The notes beneath the pieces were generated by a model. The model did no database searches, was not told the origin of the DNA, and saw nothing but the letters and a program-made list of their open reading frames with translations. Of a stretch of 64,000 nt of DNA, positions 13,601 to 27,495 are shown one piece after another (within the stretch, counting starts at the first letter, position 1; the number at the start of each line of letters is the position of its first letter). This DNA is from Phytopythium helicoides (Eukaryota > Oomycota > Peronosporomycetes > Pythiales > Pythiaceae), in NCBI GenBank assembly GCA_024867545.1, contig JANFNE010000006.1, positions 372,001 to 436,000 on the forward strand, given 5' to 3'. Position numbers and translations under genes: made by a program.

Positions 13601-16600
13601 AGCTCGGAGATGTACCCAGCTCTATCACGCTGAATGTCCAGCTTAACACATCCAAGCGGTTCATCTTTTGACCCGTAGTCATGATCTCGGATCCGCAATA
13701 GTACAGATTTTTTGTCGCTTAGGGCTGTAATGTCAGATCTACCAAGGGTAAACTCTTGGTTGTCCCACTTTGGATTCAACGTACGGGTCTTCTTGTCTGT
13801 TTTCATTAGTGTATTGACCTCTTTGTCTGACTCCTTCTCGACCAAAACAAGCTCCACATACGGATCACTTGATTGTGAGATTAAGTCTGCCTTCTTTAGG
13901 TTTTTTGCCTCCTTTATATAGACGCGAACAAACGAAGGCTCGTTGCACAGAATTGCCCCAGACCCCTCTGCAAGTGCTTTCTTGGCAGGCTGTTTAGCCC
14001 CCATGAGATTTTTCAAGCTTTTCATGACGTTGAGAGAGCTCCCAGCCGTAGAGTGTCCGTACTTTTCTAAACTTTCCAGAACCACATCTTCACAAGCGAA
14101 TTTCCTACTTCGCAGAATAGTGCTCTTCTCGGTGATTCGCATCTCAATGCGTATCTGACCAAGATCTTCTTTCCGCACCATATCATTTACCGGTGAAAGA
14201 TCGTACCAAACATCCGATACCCGATGGGGAGATACCATTTTGATTGGAATCATGACGCACCCGAGAGGCTTGCGCTCATTGTACTGCACCATCATGCGAT
14301 CAATACATTCTTCAAGTTTGATAGAGGAGAACACTATGTTGAGATCTGTGCACCGATCTTTCACCTTGATTGGGTCAAGGTCACCTTCTTCTGTACGTAT
14401 TTGATCGCGCATGAGCCCTTCTTCGATGATAGCTTCGTGTTTGTGATCGTACTCGACGTCGTAAAGCAGGAAAAGATCTCGAAGCGAGTCCGGCAAGCGC
14501 AGCCAGGATGCCTGGTCAGCAACTTTGTATTTCTCCAATAATTGTTTCATTGCTACTGGAGTCTCCGTTGAATTGTTCCGGTCGTACAGGTTTTTGAAAC
14601 GATAAGTTGGATCGCTGTAAGGCGTGCGAATCCGCACAATGCGGCCAGAAAACAATGCGCCAACTGTGAAGTCGGCCGGGTTTGCAGGTTGTGCAGACAA
14701 GCGCTTTCCTTTACCAAAATAAGCCATCACCGTATCACGTAGATTGCCCGTCTTCTTTAGCTCGTTGCGGAGCTTCGTGCGATGCTTTTGCTGGGCACTA
14801 CTCTCAGTACCCTGTGGGTCCGTACTACCGTTCTTGAAAAAGGCGTTCAGTAGGCGTTGAAAACTAGCCTCCAGATCTGTTGGCTCAAACTCAGTTTCGT
14901 ACTGAGTGCACTTGTTCTGTAACACTGTTGCATTCAATTGCTTCATAACGACGAGTTGGCCCGGAGACATATCAACACAAACGCCTGCTCTGCTCATGGA
15001 GTGAATCCACAGCTGCGGATCGTTGGCCTTGAACTCGAGCACGACATCGCCGTTCTCACGTGTCTTCACGACCTTGTCCTTTAGCTCTTTGGTAACGGGT
15101 TCGTATACATCAGTCAGCGCATTCCGGGAATATACGTACGGATTCACGATATCAAACCACCCATCTCTCTTGTCGAAGCGAAGGTTGAAAGCAACGTGGC
15201 ATACTCGACTTGACATATCTACAATTAATGCTGGAGCAGAGGACAGTTCATTTTCGTACACATACATGCACTTGGTGGACGGCAGAAATAGGCAGTACTT
15301 CAAATCCCAGAGCATGGGCACGTTGACTACTTCTTGAGCTTTCTCTGCAACTGGGTATAAGACGGCATGTGGCCGAGAATCATTAGTGAGGAACAAGTTT
15401 GACAACATAGTCGGCGTTCCTAGCATGCCTTCGCAGTGCTCAGTGAGTTTTTTCGAGAAGGTATTATCCAACTGGATAATCTCGTCGGCCTTCTCTGCAA
15501 GGGTACGCTCAGCGTCCGAAACAGCTGCGGTGGTTACCTGAGTATCAGTACGATTTTGGCCAGACCTGGTCGCATCCTGGGCACAATCAAGCTCTTGAAC
15601 TAGATCAAGAGGGGAAAAACTACTCTCGCGAGTGTTCTCGCGCGACCATAGATCAACTTCACGCAGCCTATAGAAGCGGTCGGCCTTGTCCTCCATAAGC
15701 GATAGTTTTTTGCTCATCTCGCGACTGCCGTCAAATCCACTCGAAACATGATCGACATATCCCGCTGCGCAGAGAGCGCTCATCCACTGCAAAGCATATC
15801 CACGAGATCCTGGTGCTTGTATCGCATCAGAGTGAAACGCGAGGGACGGGTTGCTCCAATAGAGACGTGACGATGTGATGGTCTTGGGATCATCACAGTA
15901 GGCGATCCATTTGTCTTCCCAAAGAACGGGAGGACGGCGCAAAATCCATGAGACCATCCCTTGGCCTGTAAAGCAGTTTGGGATTCCCAACACTAGTGAC
16001 GTCGTTCGGTCCTGCATCATGAACCCGCCATACTCTTGAATTGCTTTCTGACGCCCAGTACGAGCTTTTATCCATTCCTCCCGAGAGATGCCTTTCGCTG
16101 GCTCCTCAAACTTGTATTCAGCAGCAGCAATATCCAGCAGCTCTTTTTCAAGTTGTACCACAATGCTCTTTCGAATTTCAAGTGACAATTCACTGATCCT
16201 GCGTCCACAGTATTCGCTGTTTTTCCCTACGTACACCGTGTGAATGTGACGGAATGTGCCCATCTCTTCCGTCGGGAGATTCTCGTAGTCCTCGAATAAT
16301 TTGATTTCCTTCATGACACTCCAAACTCGCTTCAAAACCACGGTCAACACGTTGTGGAGTGCATCGATCTGTGCATTTTCAGTTGGCGACAAGGAAGAAC
16401 GAAGCATCTGACGGTGGACAATACGACTACTCTTCAATGGCACTCCAGTTGAAAGTTGTTGCTGATACCACTCTGACAATCCACACACTCCGGACTTTGA
16501 TGGACCTTCCTTCAATTTGAAGTCACGCGAGTCAGCCGATATGAGTGCAAGTTGAAGTTCTTTGTCTTCTTGACCTTGTTTGCTTCTCTTTGTCACGATC

Positions 16601-19600
16601 CGGATAAACAACGATCCGACTGAGGAATATAGTGGCACATCCTCTCGAGGGATCAACCGCAAAGACAGATCTTGCTCGTCGTGTTGTAATGAGGAGATGT
16701 CGATTTTAGCAAAGCCAATGACAGGAAGTGAATTCACTGATACTGACCCCACAGCATGATCCCCTTGGTCTACCACGCGAATAAACACACTTGCGCTCTG
16801 TGAAAGAGCGGCCATGCGCTCCTCTCGCTCGCGTTTCGATTCGCTATCAGTCGTTGTCTCTCCGAGTTCTATCGGCATCTGCTGGAACCAATGGGTGTTG
16901 CTCTCTGACTCCTTTGTGTCATCGTGTGGAACAACGAACATCAGACGGTTTTCCTTCTCCATACCTGTGAACACCTTTGCCTTCTCAACTGTCAATTCAC
17001 CGTTCTTGTCGAAGCTAAAGAGCTTCGACGCTCCAAATGAAGAGTATTGGCGGTTTGCAACGAGCGTCACGATGCATCCTGGACGTTTCACATCACTTGG
17101 AAGATTAGAGGCTGATAAAATATCCACCGTCAAGCTGGAGAGCCTGTGATTGAGCTTCTTCCAGTACTTTGATTCAGCTTTCTTTGAGTCGATTGGTCGA
17201 GCCATTACAGATCGAACTACTTCTGAAAATGCGCTGACTGGCATCAATTGCCGTACAGGTACCCATTTTTTGTAACGCTGGTCTCTTTCCACATTGCTAT
17301 CAAGTAAAGTGACGTCCACTTTGCCATCCTTCCGTATAAACTCGACCTTTGCCTCCACGTCCACCGAAAAAAGGTCACGAATGTCGCTAATCGTTTCAAT
17401 CGCGCTTTCAAATTGAACTTCGTACTCATCCAACGGGAAAGGAAAGTAGCGACGAACTCGAGCAGGGTAAAAGCGCCCACTGCCTTGGCACTTGCGATAA
17501 GCGAGAACTCGCTGGTCAAACTGCAAGATCTCTAGTCCATCATCGTCGATTTCACCAGTATTGGACATTTTGTGGATGTGATATCGCTTTGCTCGCACGA
17601 ATCTCTCACGCTCTTCCTTTTGTAGAAGCTCTGCAACAGAGCGAGTTCTGTCCTCTGCGATCTCGTCTCTAGAGAACACATGAAGCGAAAGGTGGGAGAA
17701 CGGCGCGATTCCGGTGTTTTTACCAAACATGAAGTCCTCTTCAGGCCACGACGGGTTTTGCGTCCCATAAACTGTTAGACTTTGCTGCTTTTCAGAGCTA
17801 GCTTGACCACCTTTGATCAGAACTGGAACTATAGAGTAATAGGCGTTCACAGATGGGTGGTGGAGTTTTGCGTTATTAGAGCTGCGCAGGTGGAAATCGT
17901 TGCTGCTAGTTTCGCCAGCTTCAGCGGATTCTGCAGCAACCAAATGACCCATCAGATTGCGTGCTTCATGTACCCGTACGTGAAGTGTGTGGAGATTAGA
18001 CGCTGCGCCAGAATTTTTTCCACCGTCTTGAAACATGTTTTCATATTTCAGGGGAAGTGAAAACGTATCTTCTCTCCACTTCGACTTCCCAGACTTGTCA
18101 GTCACAGTTGACGTTCGAATATCGGATAGATTTGTAATCTCTGTCCTGACTGAGCTTTCTTGCCGCTCCGATTCGTCAACGCCAAAGGAAGTTGCACTCT
18201 CCACTCCGTCTTTGTAGAAAGATGAACCAAGAACGGACCCAGACTTGAGCGGAGACCTTCTGGCTAGCTGTTCTATCATCTCAATCACGGTTGTTACGTC
18301 ACACAGCATTTCTGTCTTCAAACAAAGCTCGCCTGTCGCTGGCTTGGTCATGTTGGGCTCATCCACCAGCGGGTACCTCTTCTCGACAGTCAACAGTTCA
18401 TTGGTAGCACTATTGATCGATGCACGGTATATATCCAGAAGCGGAATCTCAACCCGCCCCAAAGGTTTGCTCTGCATCAGATTCTGGTCCTTCACATGGA
18501 TGAGGAGTGAACCAGCCTCTGAGAGGGAAGATTTCTGGAATCATGAAGAAATAAAAAGGTCAGAGCAATACCAGATACGCCATTAAAAAAGAAAATAATC
18601 CTACCTCCCCAAATATGAACACTTCATTTGTCCACTTGGGATTCAACGTGGTTGGAATCACTTCCGTGCGCTTCTTTTCGCTTTCAATCGGTTTGCCGGA
18701 GACACGGTCGGTAAGTGTGAGCGTACAATACGGATCGCTGTATCCGCTTCGATCAACGCCGATAAACTCGTGGCCAGTCAGGACTTCGACTCTCAACAAC
18801 GGTGCGCCAGTGCCAACAGCCAGCTTCTTTTCTGATCGAAATTCATTCCGAGATAACTTTTTACGGTGCGGGGAAACCTCAGCTTGAACACGCTTGGCCA
18901 GTAACGCACTTTTAGCCTCTGAGTTCGACGTCTCCGTTGTCTTCCGCTTAATTGGTGAGAGAGTTTTACTGACAAACGACCCAGGGGCTATACAAGAAGG
19001 TGGGTTGACTTCGATTTTTGCCATCAAATTTGTTGCCCTGAGCGACTCATCATTGATTGCCTTGACCGAAACCTCCAGATTTGCCAAGCCATCGAGTCCT
19101 TTTTGTGTCTGGAACTCGTCATCTGAAGTATCTCTTTCGCGGTGAGCGCGGGTGATGTGAGAGTTCAGCTGTTGGATGCAGCCGTTAATTCCATAAAATT
19201 GCGGGTGCTGAGTCTGGTAGTCGTTAGCAGCACACGCAATTCTTGCACCGTCCAGTTTGCAGGCCGCTTCATGCAAATCATTCTGCGCGTTTTCAAGCTC
19301 CTCTTGCTCATCGGACACTTTGATCACTTTCATGGAGAGCTCCTTGTCTATAATTTGTCGACGTTGGCGCTCAGCAAATGTTTCACCAACCCACACCGTG
19401 CGCAGTAGCACTTTCCCTAGCGCACTACGAGCACCCATGCCTGCTTCAGCTACTAGGGGATACCATTCAGTGTAGTCATATGCCTCAAGTTTCGTCAGGT
19501 CGATAGTAGTACTACCCATGCACTCTTTGCGGTAGAAGTCAAGTACTCGTACACGCAGCTTTGCAGCCAAATCAATTCGACAAATTCGGCCAAATACCTT

Positions 19601-20713
19601 GTGTTCTCCTTTCCATTTAGGGTTGCGAGTATCTTCCTTGTGCTCAGTAACCACAGTTTCATCTTTGAGTACTCTCCCGTGATCGTCCAAAAGGCTTAAC
19701 TCGCAGTAAGGGTTGCACAAATCAGTATCTTTTGCGACAGTCAAGTCAGCAATTTCCAGAATGGTGACTTCCAATCGGTTATCAGAGTGCTCTTTCCCGG
19801 CGCTAACAACGCGGCTCAGCCTCAATGCTGCCTCGCGCATGGTATGGATAAACTCGACCAAGTTGGGGCCAGATAAGCTCATGACCAAGTGCAATTCACC
19901 GTAATCCTTTTTGTCCGAGTCGGACGGTTTGACTCGTCCAGGTGATGTCGGCGGAGCTTGGACGCGAAACCATTGATCCACCACTTCAGATGTTGCCTTG
20001 GAATTAGGCGAAACGCGGAATCGGTTCAATGACACGCGTACGGAGCCAAGCGACTCGTGTTTTCCGACGCGGTCATGATCGATCAAATCGAGCTGAATCT
20101 CCTCCGCTAAGCGGAGGTCGAACTGACGCCCAATAACGAAATGTTCTTTCCACATCGGATTGCACGTGTTGCGAACGTGGTTGGTCTTCATCTCACCCCA
20201 CGGAAGCGCCTTACCGTTACGTCCAATCATTGAAACAACACAGTATGGATCGCTCAAACCATTGTAGTCGGCGCTTACTAGGTTTCGGGCTTCGACAACC
20301 ATCAGATCCAAAACGACGCGATCGGAAGCCTCGGGTGGAGGCGGCGGAGCCAGCACCTTTGGTGTGTTAGTCCTCGCGATCACGGTCTGGATAGCACTCA
20401 CCCACTCGTTTTTCTCATCCAGAGTATCGGCTTCGAGGTAGAAGGCCGGATACGGCGGAATGTTGACAACAAAACATTTGACTGAGAAGCCTTGGTCGTT
20501 AGTCGACATCACAACTGCATTCTTTGTGAGCTCAATACTGTGGCGCGGGCGGGTGTCCTGGTTCGAACTGTAGTATGCAAACTCATCCTCAAACAGCTTG
20601 AAGTATCTTCGGCGCCAACTATTCACAAATCCGCCAGTGAAGTATCCAGTATTGTGCCGATTTTGCTTGTTGAGGAACCCCTCTTTGATGACGCGCCTCC
20701 CTTCGGCCGTCAT
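4699..20713 (-). CDS. Giant PH / multi-C2 / Tudor-like / DEP protein (~5,314 aa)
   Basis: Two exons: 20713-18605 and 18534-4699, joined by a 71-bp GTAGGA...TTCCAG intron in phase 0. The intron splits a C2 domain, so both halves must belong to one gene. Exon 2 is 13.8 kb without a stop. N-terminal PH domain at residues ~8-115. C2 domains at ~130-235, ~330-440, ~630-740 (GYSDPYCTLTL) and ~2235-2345 (SSDPYVELVLVEKE), plus weaker C2-like segments near 885 and 1170. Tudor-like stretches near 1040, 2785 and 2930-2975 (YGNGKYDVRFLDGE). A DEP-like module lies at ~1540-1640 (NCFTGQGMVSWIL). Residues ~4070-5140 hold a helical repeat with the pattern RW..L...LE.LV.......TP.LL. C2 and PH domains bind lipid, so a membrane-associated scaffold is likely. 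I know no named orthologue. The ATG chosen (MTAEGRRV) is the first in frame. Confidence 0.85.
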
Positions 20714-21010
20714 GGCGCAGTTGGCACCAAGGAGCGGTCTTAAGACCTCACGGGAGCAAAGCAAAGACTCTCCACGCTCACTCGGCTCACTCTTCTCTTC
20801 CTTGGCCGACGAAGTTGTGAGCCGCAGCGTCGAGTCGCGCGCAAAAGATCGTCGCCAACAGGCGCCCCTTCAACCCACACTCGTTTCTCCTTGGGCTTTT
20901 TAAGAAGGCTCCCAGCGCTTGGACAGCCTCAAGCTGTTGCGTCGCTTCGGGAAAACGATGCTCGGAGCTTCGTCAACGGCTAATTGTGCTGCGTGGCGCA
21001 CATATGATAT

Positions 21011-21886
21011 TCATCTAGCAGGTTTTTTGAAATACAATGGCGGTGGGAGCTTCTGCCTTGTCACGGTGCTGGTGCTCGACGTCGCTAAGGGCGTCAGCTC
21101 TACATCTAGCTTCATTGATGCCACTGCATTGTGAAGATGAGGAGCATGGTTGGTCTTGGGTACTGTCGTCTGCCTCCCCTGGACAAGGACGGCTGGTGGG
21201 TGCTGAAGTCTGCCGCTATGAGGCAGCTCTAAAGCTACCTCGCACCCTCGCTCCTCCTCGCACTGCACCTCTGCATCAACGGTGGTAGGCTTGGCCAGCT
21301 TATCCTGGATGCCTTTGTCAGCTGCTTCCTGTCGGTGATCCGAGTCCTCGGCCCTGTCGTTGACAGCTTGAGAACCGATCGGCGCGACTTGAACGCCAAG
21401 CGCTGCAGTCAGGTGCGGCGCCATTGTCCTTCCCAGGCACGACAGCGTCACTGTCCCGCTGACATCCCCAACGCTCTCTCCTGCATGGCTCACGAGCTCC
21501 CACTGGCCGCAGTGGCTTGCCCACTCGCTCACGCGCAGCTCGAGGTCGCGGGTCGCCTCCAGTCCGACGTGCAGCAGCAGTGGGACGCTCGCGAACGCCA
21601 GCAGCCGTGCGCGATCTCCGTCCTGCGCCATGAGCAGCAGCGCAAGCGGCGCCTCGCTCTCGTCACGCAATTGACGTAGCAGAGCGCTCGGCTCGACCTG
21701 GAAAAGACACGACTGGCCTCGCTCCAGCGCGATCTCGGCGGCCGCTGAGCGCGCACTGCGGTCCAGCAGCACGATCTCGAGCTGCAGCAGCTGGAAGCCC
21801 ACGAGCAGCGCGGCGTCGGGCCGCGGCCGCCCCTCCCGGAGCGTCAGGCGGTCCACATACACCTGCAGCGAGAAGAGCCATTCCAT
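21011..21886 (-). CDS. MAP10: MAP10-like microtubule-associated protein
   Basis: This is a single-exon 291-residue protein starting at ATG 21886. The N-terminus (MEWLFSLQVYVDRL) and the pattern RGQSCLFQVEPSALL ... HAGESVGDVSGTVTLSCLG match the N-terminal C2-like region of vertebrate MAP10, which has ARGKSCLF-type and VGERTGDISLAYRLTDLG-type segments in the same order. It ends with KLPPPLYFKKPAR, carrying the PPPL(Y/F)Y-type motif repeated in MAP10. Vertebrate MAP10 binds and stabilises microtubules and is several times longer, so this version is short. The gene is divergent from the aminopeptidase with ~275 bp between the start codons. The family assignment rests on motif recall without a search. 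Confidence 0.66.
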   Translation of the reverse strand: MEWLFSLQVYVDRLTLREGRPRPDAALLVGFQLLQLEIVLLDRSARSAAAEIALERGQSCLFQVEPSALLRQLRDESEAPLALLLMAQDGDRARLLAFASVPLLLHVGLEATRDLELRVSEWASHCGQWELVSHAGESVGDVSGTVTLSCLGRTMAPHLTAALGVQVAPIGSQAVNDRAEDSDHRQEAADKGIQDKLAKPTTVDAEVQCEEERGCEVALELPHSGRLQHPPAVLVQGRQTTVPKTNHAPHLHNAVASMKLDVELTPLATSSTSTVTRQKLPPPLYFKKPAR

Positions 21887-22161
21887 GGGGCAACTTGTTT
21901 CCTTTTCGTAGTTTGGGATTTCCCATGATGTTGAGGAATCTCCACCATTTAAGGTGCGCTCATCAAGTCATGCTTTTTGCAGGGATATCGTTTTCACAGT
22001 CTCTCTTTTGTATGATTTTATATTAATGCATGCATTGTGTTGCACCCGTTCGATTTGCGAGATATGCTTTGTAGAAGGTATTTGACCCTCGTCCGGCTGG
22101 GAGTGCCTCGAGCCGGTCATTCGCGCTTCATCCATCAAGCGCCAAGATCGCCAGGAGGAAG

Positions 22162-24123
<1,962 letters not shown>

Positions 24124-24213
24124 GTAATGCCAATTACATCTGGCTGTTGATAGGAGTTGCCAATACACGTGGCTGCTATGCGAATCAATGTTCAAATTAC
24201 CGTGTCCAAAGCC

Positions 24214-26115
24214 TCATCCTGTGTACACGTTCCAAACGAAGATACTCCCATCATCGCCGACAGACACAAGTTGGCGATCATCAGGGCTAAATGCAAGCGA
24301 CCGAACGCTGCCAGAGTGGCCGACGCCGTCCATGATGAGTTGCCCCGAGCTGTAATCCCAAAGCTTGACAAGGCAATCGCCTCCTGCTGTGGCAAACACA
24401 TCGAGTGCGTGCGCAACGGCGATGCATGTAGCCTCTTCTTCGTGCGCCTTCTGAATCACGTGCACTGGGGTCTCGATTCGCAGGTCCCAGAATGAGATCC
24501 GTTTTTCTTGGCCAGCACTCAGCACGAGCTTTTCATCGGCAGACAACGCGACCGTGTTGATCCCTCCCATGCGTTGGATGTGACTGGAGATTCGTCTCTC
24601 CGTTCGCAAGTCCCAACACAAAATGCTGCGATCTCGGCTGCAAGACACAATGTGCATGTCGTCGCGATAAATGGCGAGCTGGGTGACGTTCATCGAATGC
24701 TCCTTCAAATGGGACACCATATCACGCTTGCGGATATCCCACACGCGAATTTCGCCACCCACGCCCGCAGAGACAATGAAGCGCTGGTTGTGGCTGAGTA
24801 CCATCGCCGTCACTCCGCCGGTGTGAGCGTTGTCGATGCACCATGCTGGAGCTCCAGTGTCTGCACTATGGCTACGAATTCCACCATCTGTCCAGCCAGA
24901 AAGCAACACGTCGAGTGAAAATTGAAGACAAGTTGGAACTCCAGCGTCGCTCACAACTGATTTCGTCTTGACCGAATAGTCAGAAGCATCCCAAATGCGA
25001 ATGGTGCAGTCTCGCGAGATTGTAGCGAATTGGTCGGACACTCCTGGAGCGTATGCTACTTGAACGACGGCATTTGAGTGATTCTCTGAAAGTAGTCTAG
25101 GCTGCGAGAGCTGAAGGGGGCGTTGAGCCTGGTTGGATTGACCGTGCATCAGCCGAATCGAATACACAGTACCTGCTGAAGTGCCTGCTATGATTTCGCT
25201 TTGCGAGCCTGCAGTGTCCATGGCCAAGCCAACTACAGCTCCATCTAGCACTACACGAGATGAGTCAACAAACTCATTGTCAAATAATAAAATGCCGCCG
25301 TCGCCGCCGCCCACGAGCACTCCAGCATCAAAGTAGACCAGGCTTAATATCCCGCACGAGCACGCAGGAACCGTCCGTACGAGTCGTTTGGTTTTGATGT
25401 TGACAACGGCGAAGTCGCCGCTCGAGGTGCCAGCAATGAGAGTCTCGCGGTCAGGTGAGAATTGAACGCATGTGAAATCCCGTACCAGCGTCGTTTGATC
25501 GATTTTGTTGTGGATTAGCTCACCACTCATCGGGTTGAGTGCCCAGAGTGTCAACATGCGGCTGCCACCGACTGTCGCAAACTGGTATGAGCATGTGTCT
25601 CGACGTTTAATGTCACGAGCCATACCGCCGAATGAAACTGCATTCACAATAGCTGCAAGCTTCTGGTGAGTAGCACAGATATTGCCCGTCCGGAGGTCCC
25701 AGACGTATAATCGCGGGCCGTCCTCGGCCACACCAATCGTGCACAACAGTCGTTCATCATCTGAAAATGCGAGAGCTGCAATCCCCGCATCGTGCTCAGA
25801 AAATCGAAACGCAAGCCGCTTGGTAGCGTAGTCCCACACAAGTACGTCAGCCCGACGACTGCGCTCTCCAGAAGCAAGCCATCGACCTAAACGCGACATC
25901 GCAACGCAACTCACGTAGCCTTCGTGACCGCGAAGGAAAAGTTGGCTGTGCGCATCTTGAAACGACGTGAGAAGTATTGAGCCACCTGACGGGTAGACAA
26001 ACTCTTGCCCCGACGGGTGGTAATGCAACGCGTTTGGAATCGCTGAGAACCCAATCGTGTGCTCCAGTTCAAGGGCTGGCATTGTTGGGTTATTCCCTCG
26101 GCGAGAATCGTTCAT
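24214..26115 (-). CDS. CFAP52: Cilia- and flagella-associated protein 52 (WDR16)
   Basis: This is a single-exon 633-residue protein built of WD40 repeats (many units ending VWD/LWD/CWD). It opens LELEHTIGFSAIPNALHYHP, and later has FLRGHEGYVSCVAMS, which align with human CFAP52 (ELELDAVIGFNG, FLQGHGNNVSCLAIS). The end, VKLWDYSSGQL...GVGHSGSVRSLAFSPD, corresponds to human VKVWDYNEGEV...GVGHSGNITRI. Length is as expected for the family (~620). CFAP52 is an inner-lumen protein of axonemal doublet microtubules, so it implies that the organism builds motile flagella, as oomycete zoospores do. The ATG at 26115 follows a short leader, and the F-box gene ends only 140 bp upstream on the same strand. 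Confidence 0.93.
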   Translation of the reverse strand: MNDSRRGNNPTMPALELEHTIGFSAIPNALHYHPSGQEFVYPSGGSILLTSFQDAHSQLFLRGHEGYVSCVAMSRLGRWLASGERSRRADVLVWDYATKRLAFRFSEHDAGIAALAFSDDERLLCTIGVAEDGPRLYVWDLRTGNICATHQKLAAIVNAVSFGGMARDIKRRDTCSYQFATVGGSRMLTLWALNPMSGELIHNKIDQTTLVRDFTCVQFSPDRETLIAGTSSGDFAVVNIKTKRLVRTVPACSCGILSLVYFDAGVLVGGGDGGILLFDNEFVDSSRVVLDGAVVGLAMDTAGSQSEIIAGTSAGTVYSIRLMHGQSNQAQRPLQLSQPRLLSENHSNAVVQVAYAPGVSDQFATISRDCTIRIWDASDYSVKTKSVVSDAGVPTCLQFSLDVLLSGWTDGGIRSHSADTGAPAWCIDNAHTGGVTAMVLSHNQRFIVSAGVGGEIRVWDIRKRDMVSHLKEHSMNVTQLAIYRDDMHIVSCSRDRSILCWDLRTERRISSHIQRMGGINTVALSADEKLVLSAGQEKRISFWDLRIETPVHVIQKAHEEEATCIAVAHALDVFATAGGDCLVKLWDYSSGQLIMDGVGHSGSVRSLAFSPDDRQLVSVGDDGSIFVWNVYTG

Positions 26116-26255
26116 GGGGATGTCTTGTGCTGCGACTTGGTCCCAAACTGCACTTTGTCTGGAAACTGTTGAGGAAGCGCTATTTCAAGAGAAAGAGAAA
26201 GAAAACACAAGCCATTTTCATTTTATGGAACCACTCACACAACATCGACTGCCCC

Positions 26256-27401
26256 TCAGGCATCCACCAACTCAGGTTGCCCAGATGCACCAACGTAACT
26301 CAGACAAATGTAGTACGGAGGGAGGTCGTTCTCCTCCATCCACTGCAGCACGTCCGCGCCAACATCTTCTTGTCTTCCGATCAAATTGACCCGCAGCACC
26401 CCTCGAGAGAGGAAGACTCGTTTGGGGAGCTGGAATTTTTGTGACTGCAGACCACACCAATGTGAGTGTTCCATGCAGCAGCGCGTTGCAGATATGATCG
26501 CACCTTCATATCCCGCACGACTGGCAACTCCTCAGACTCGTAAAGAGGTCTCTCGCATCGAGACCCGTCTTGATTGGTCTCATAGAGTGCAAAAGATACC
26601 TGCTTGGGCGAGTACGTCGGACTCCCCGGATACCAGAATACACGATAGGGCACCACTTGCACGCTGTCAAGCAGGCAGTCGCTGCGCACATTGTACTCGA
26701 TGAAGTCGACTGTCTTGTGGGACCAAGTCGAAGCCCTTAATCGATCAATCCAAGTTGTTAGGAGGAACAAAACCAATCAATACGAAGAGCTGTAATCACG
26801 CACGTGCTCCAGTAGCAGGGGCGGCCACGTGCACAGCCGCAGGCTACTTGGATGCGAGCCGCGAGCTGCAAGAACGCGAGGGGGTGGCCACCGCTCAGCG
26901 TGTCGCTCAAGAAACCGATCTCCACTCCACACTGCGAGCGCCGAAGCGTATTCTCTGCCGACTCGTTCTCGTGGTCTACCGACGAGCAGTCTGCGTCACA
27001 CGTAAGCTCGCATTCCATCCCACTCAACTCGTTGACACATCGAGCAGCTCACCGCGGACTTGGACGAGCTGCGAGCGCTCTCCATCAACTGGCGGCGTCA
27101 CCGACAGTTGCACGAGCCGCTTCCAGTCGCGCTCGCTTCTCTGCGCCTGTCGCTCGGCGTCCACGAGCAGCAGCGAGCTCGCGAGCGCCTGCCACAGCCC
27201 TGGATCATCATCAATTGGCAAGTTGGAAGGCGTTAGAGGCGACTATCTCGGCACCCAGAGCGAGTTTGGAGACGCACGGAACTGCGTTACGACCGCCTTG
27301 ACGCGCGCGTTCACCTGCTCCAGCTGCAGCAGCTCGCGGTGGTCGGCGAAGCGCAGCGCGAGCGCCAGCAGGTCGCCCGGCAGGTCGGCGAGCATCGTCA
27401 T
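26256..27401 (-). CDS. F-box protein similar to plant At4g00755-type F-box proteins
   Basis: Five exons: 27401-27278, 27199-27053, 26990-26804, 26735-26504 and 26444-26256. The introns are 59-78 bp with GTGCGT, GTGAGC, GTGCGT and GTGCGA donors and AG acceptors. All phases agree, giving 292 residues. An F-box lies at residues 4-38 (LADLPGDLLALALRFAD, then LEQVNARVKAVV). The C-terminal two thirds follow the plant At4g00755-like pattern: ENTL...YWS, GSPTYSPKQVSFAL (plant GFPIYSAKAVRFRM), ELPVVRDMK, FQLPKRVFLSRGVLRVNLIG (plant FRLPEPVLCIGGxLQIELLGR) and PPYYICLSYVGASG. F-box proteins link substrates to SKP1-cullin ubiquitin ligases; the substrate here is unknown. The final intron is supported because splicing restores the conserved LP...GxL..LxGR block. 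The next gene upstream ends ~95 bp away. Confidence 0.8.
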
Positions 27402-27495
27402 GCGGGCGGTTTGTTCTCAGCGACTATGAGACTCGGTAGAGTGACTCAATACTTTCGTTGACGTGAATTATCGATTTCGCTTTAGTGTCGACACT

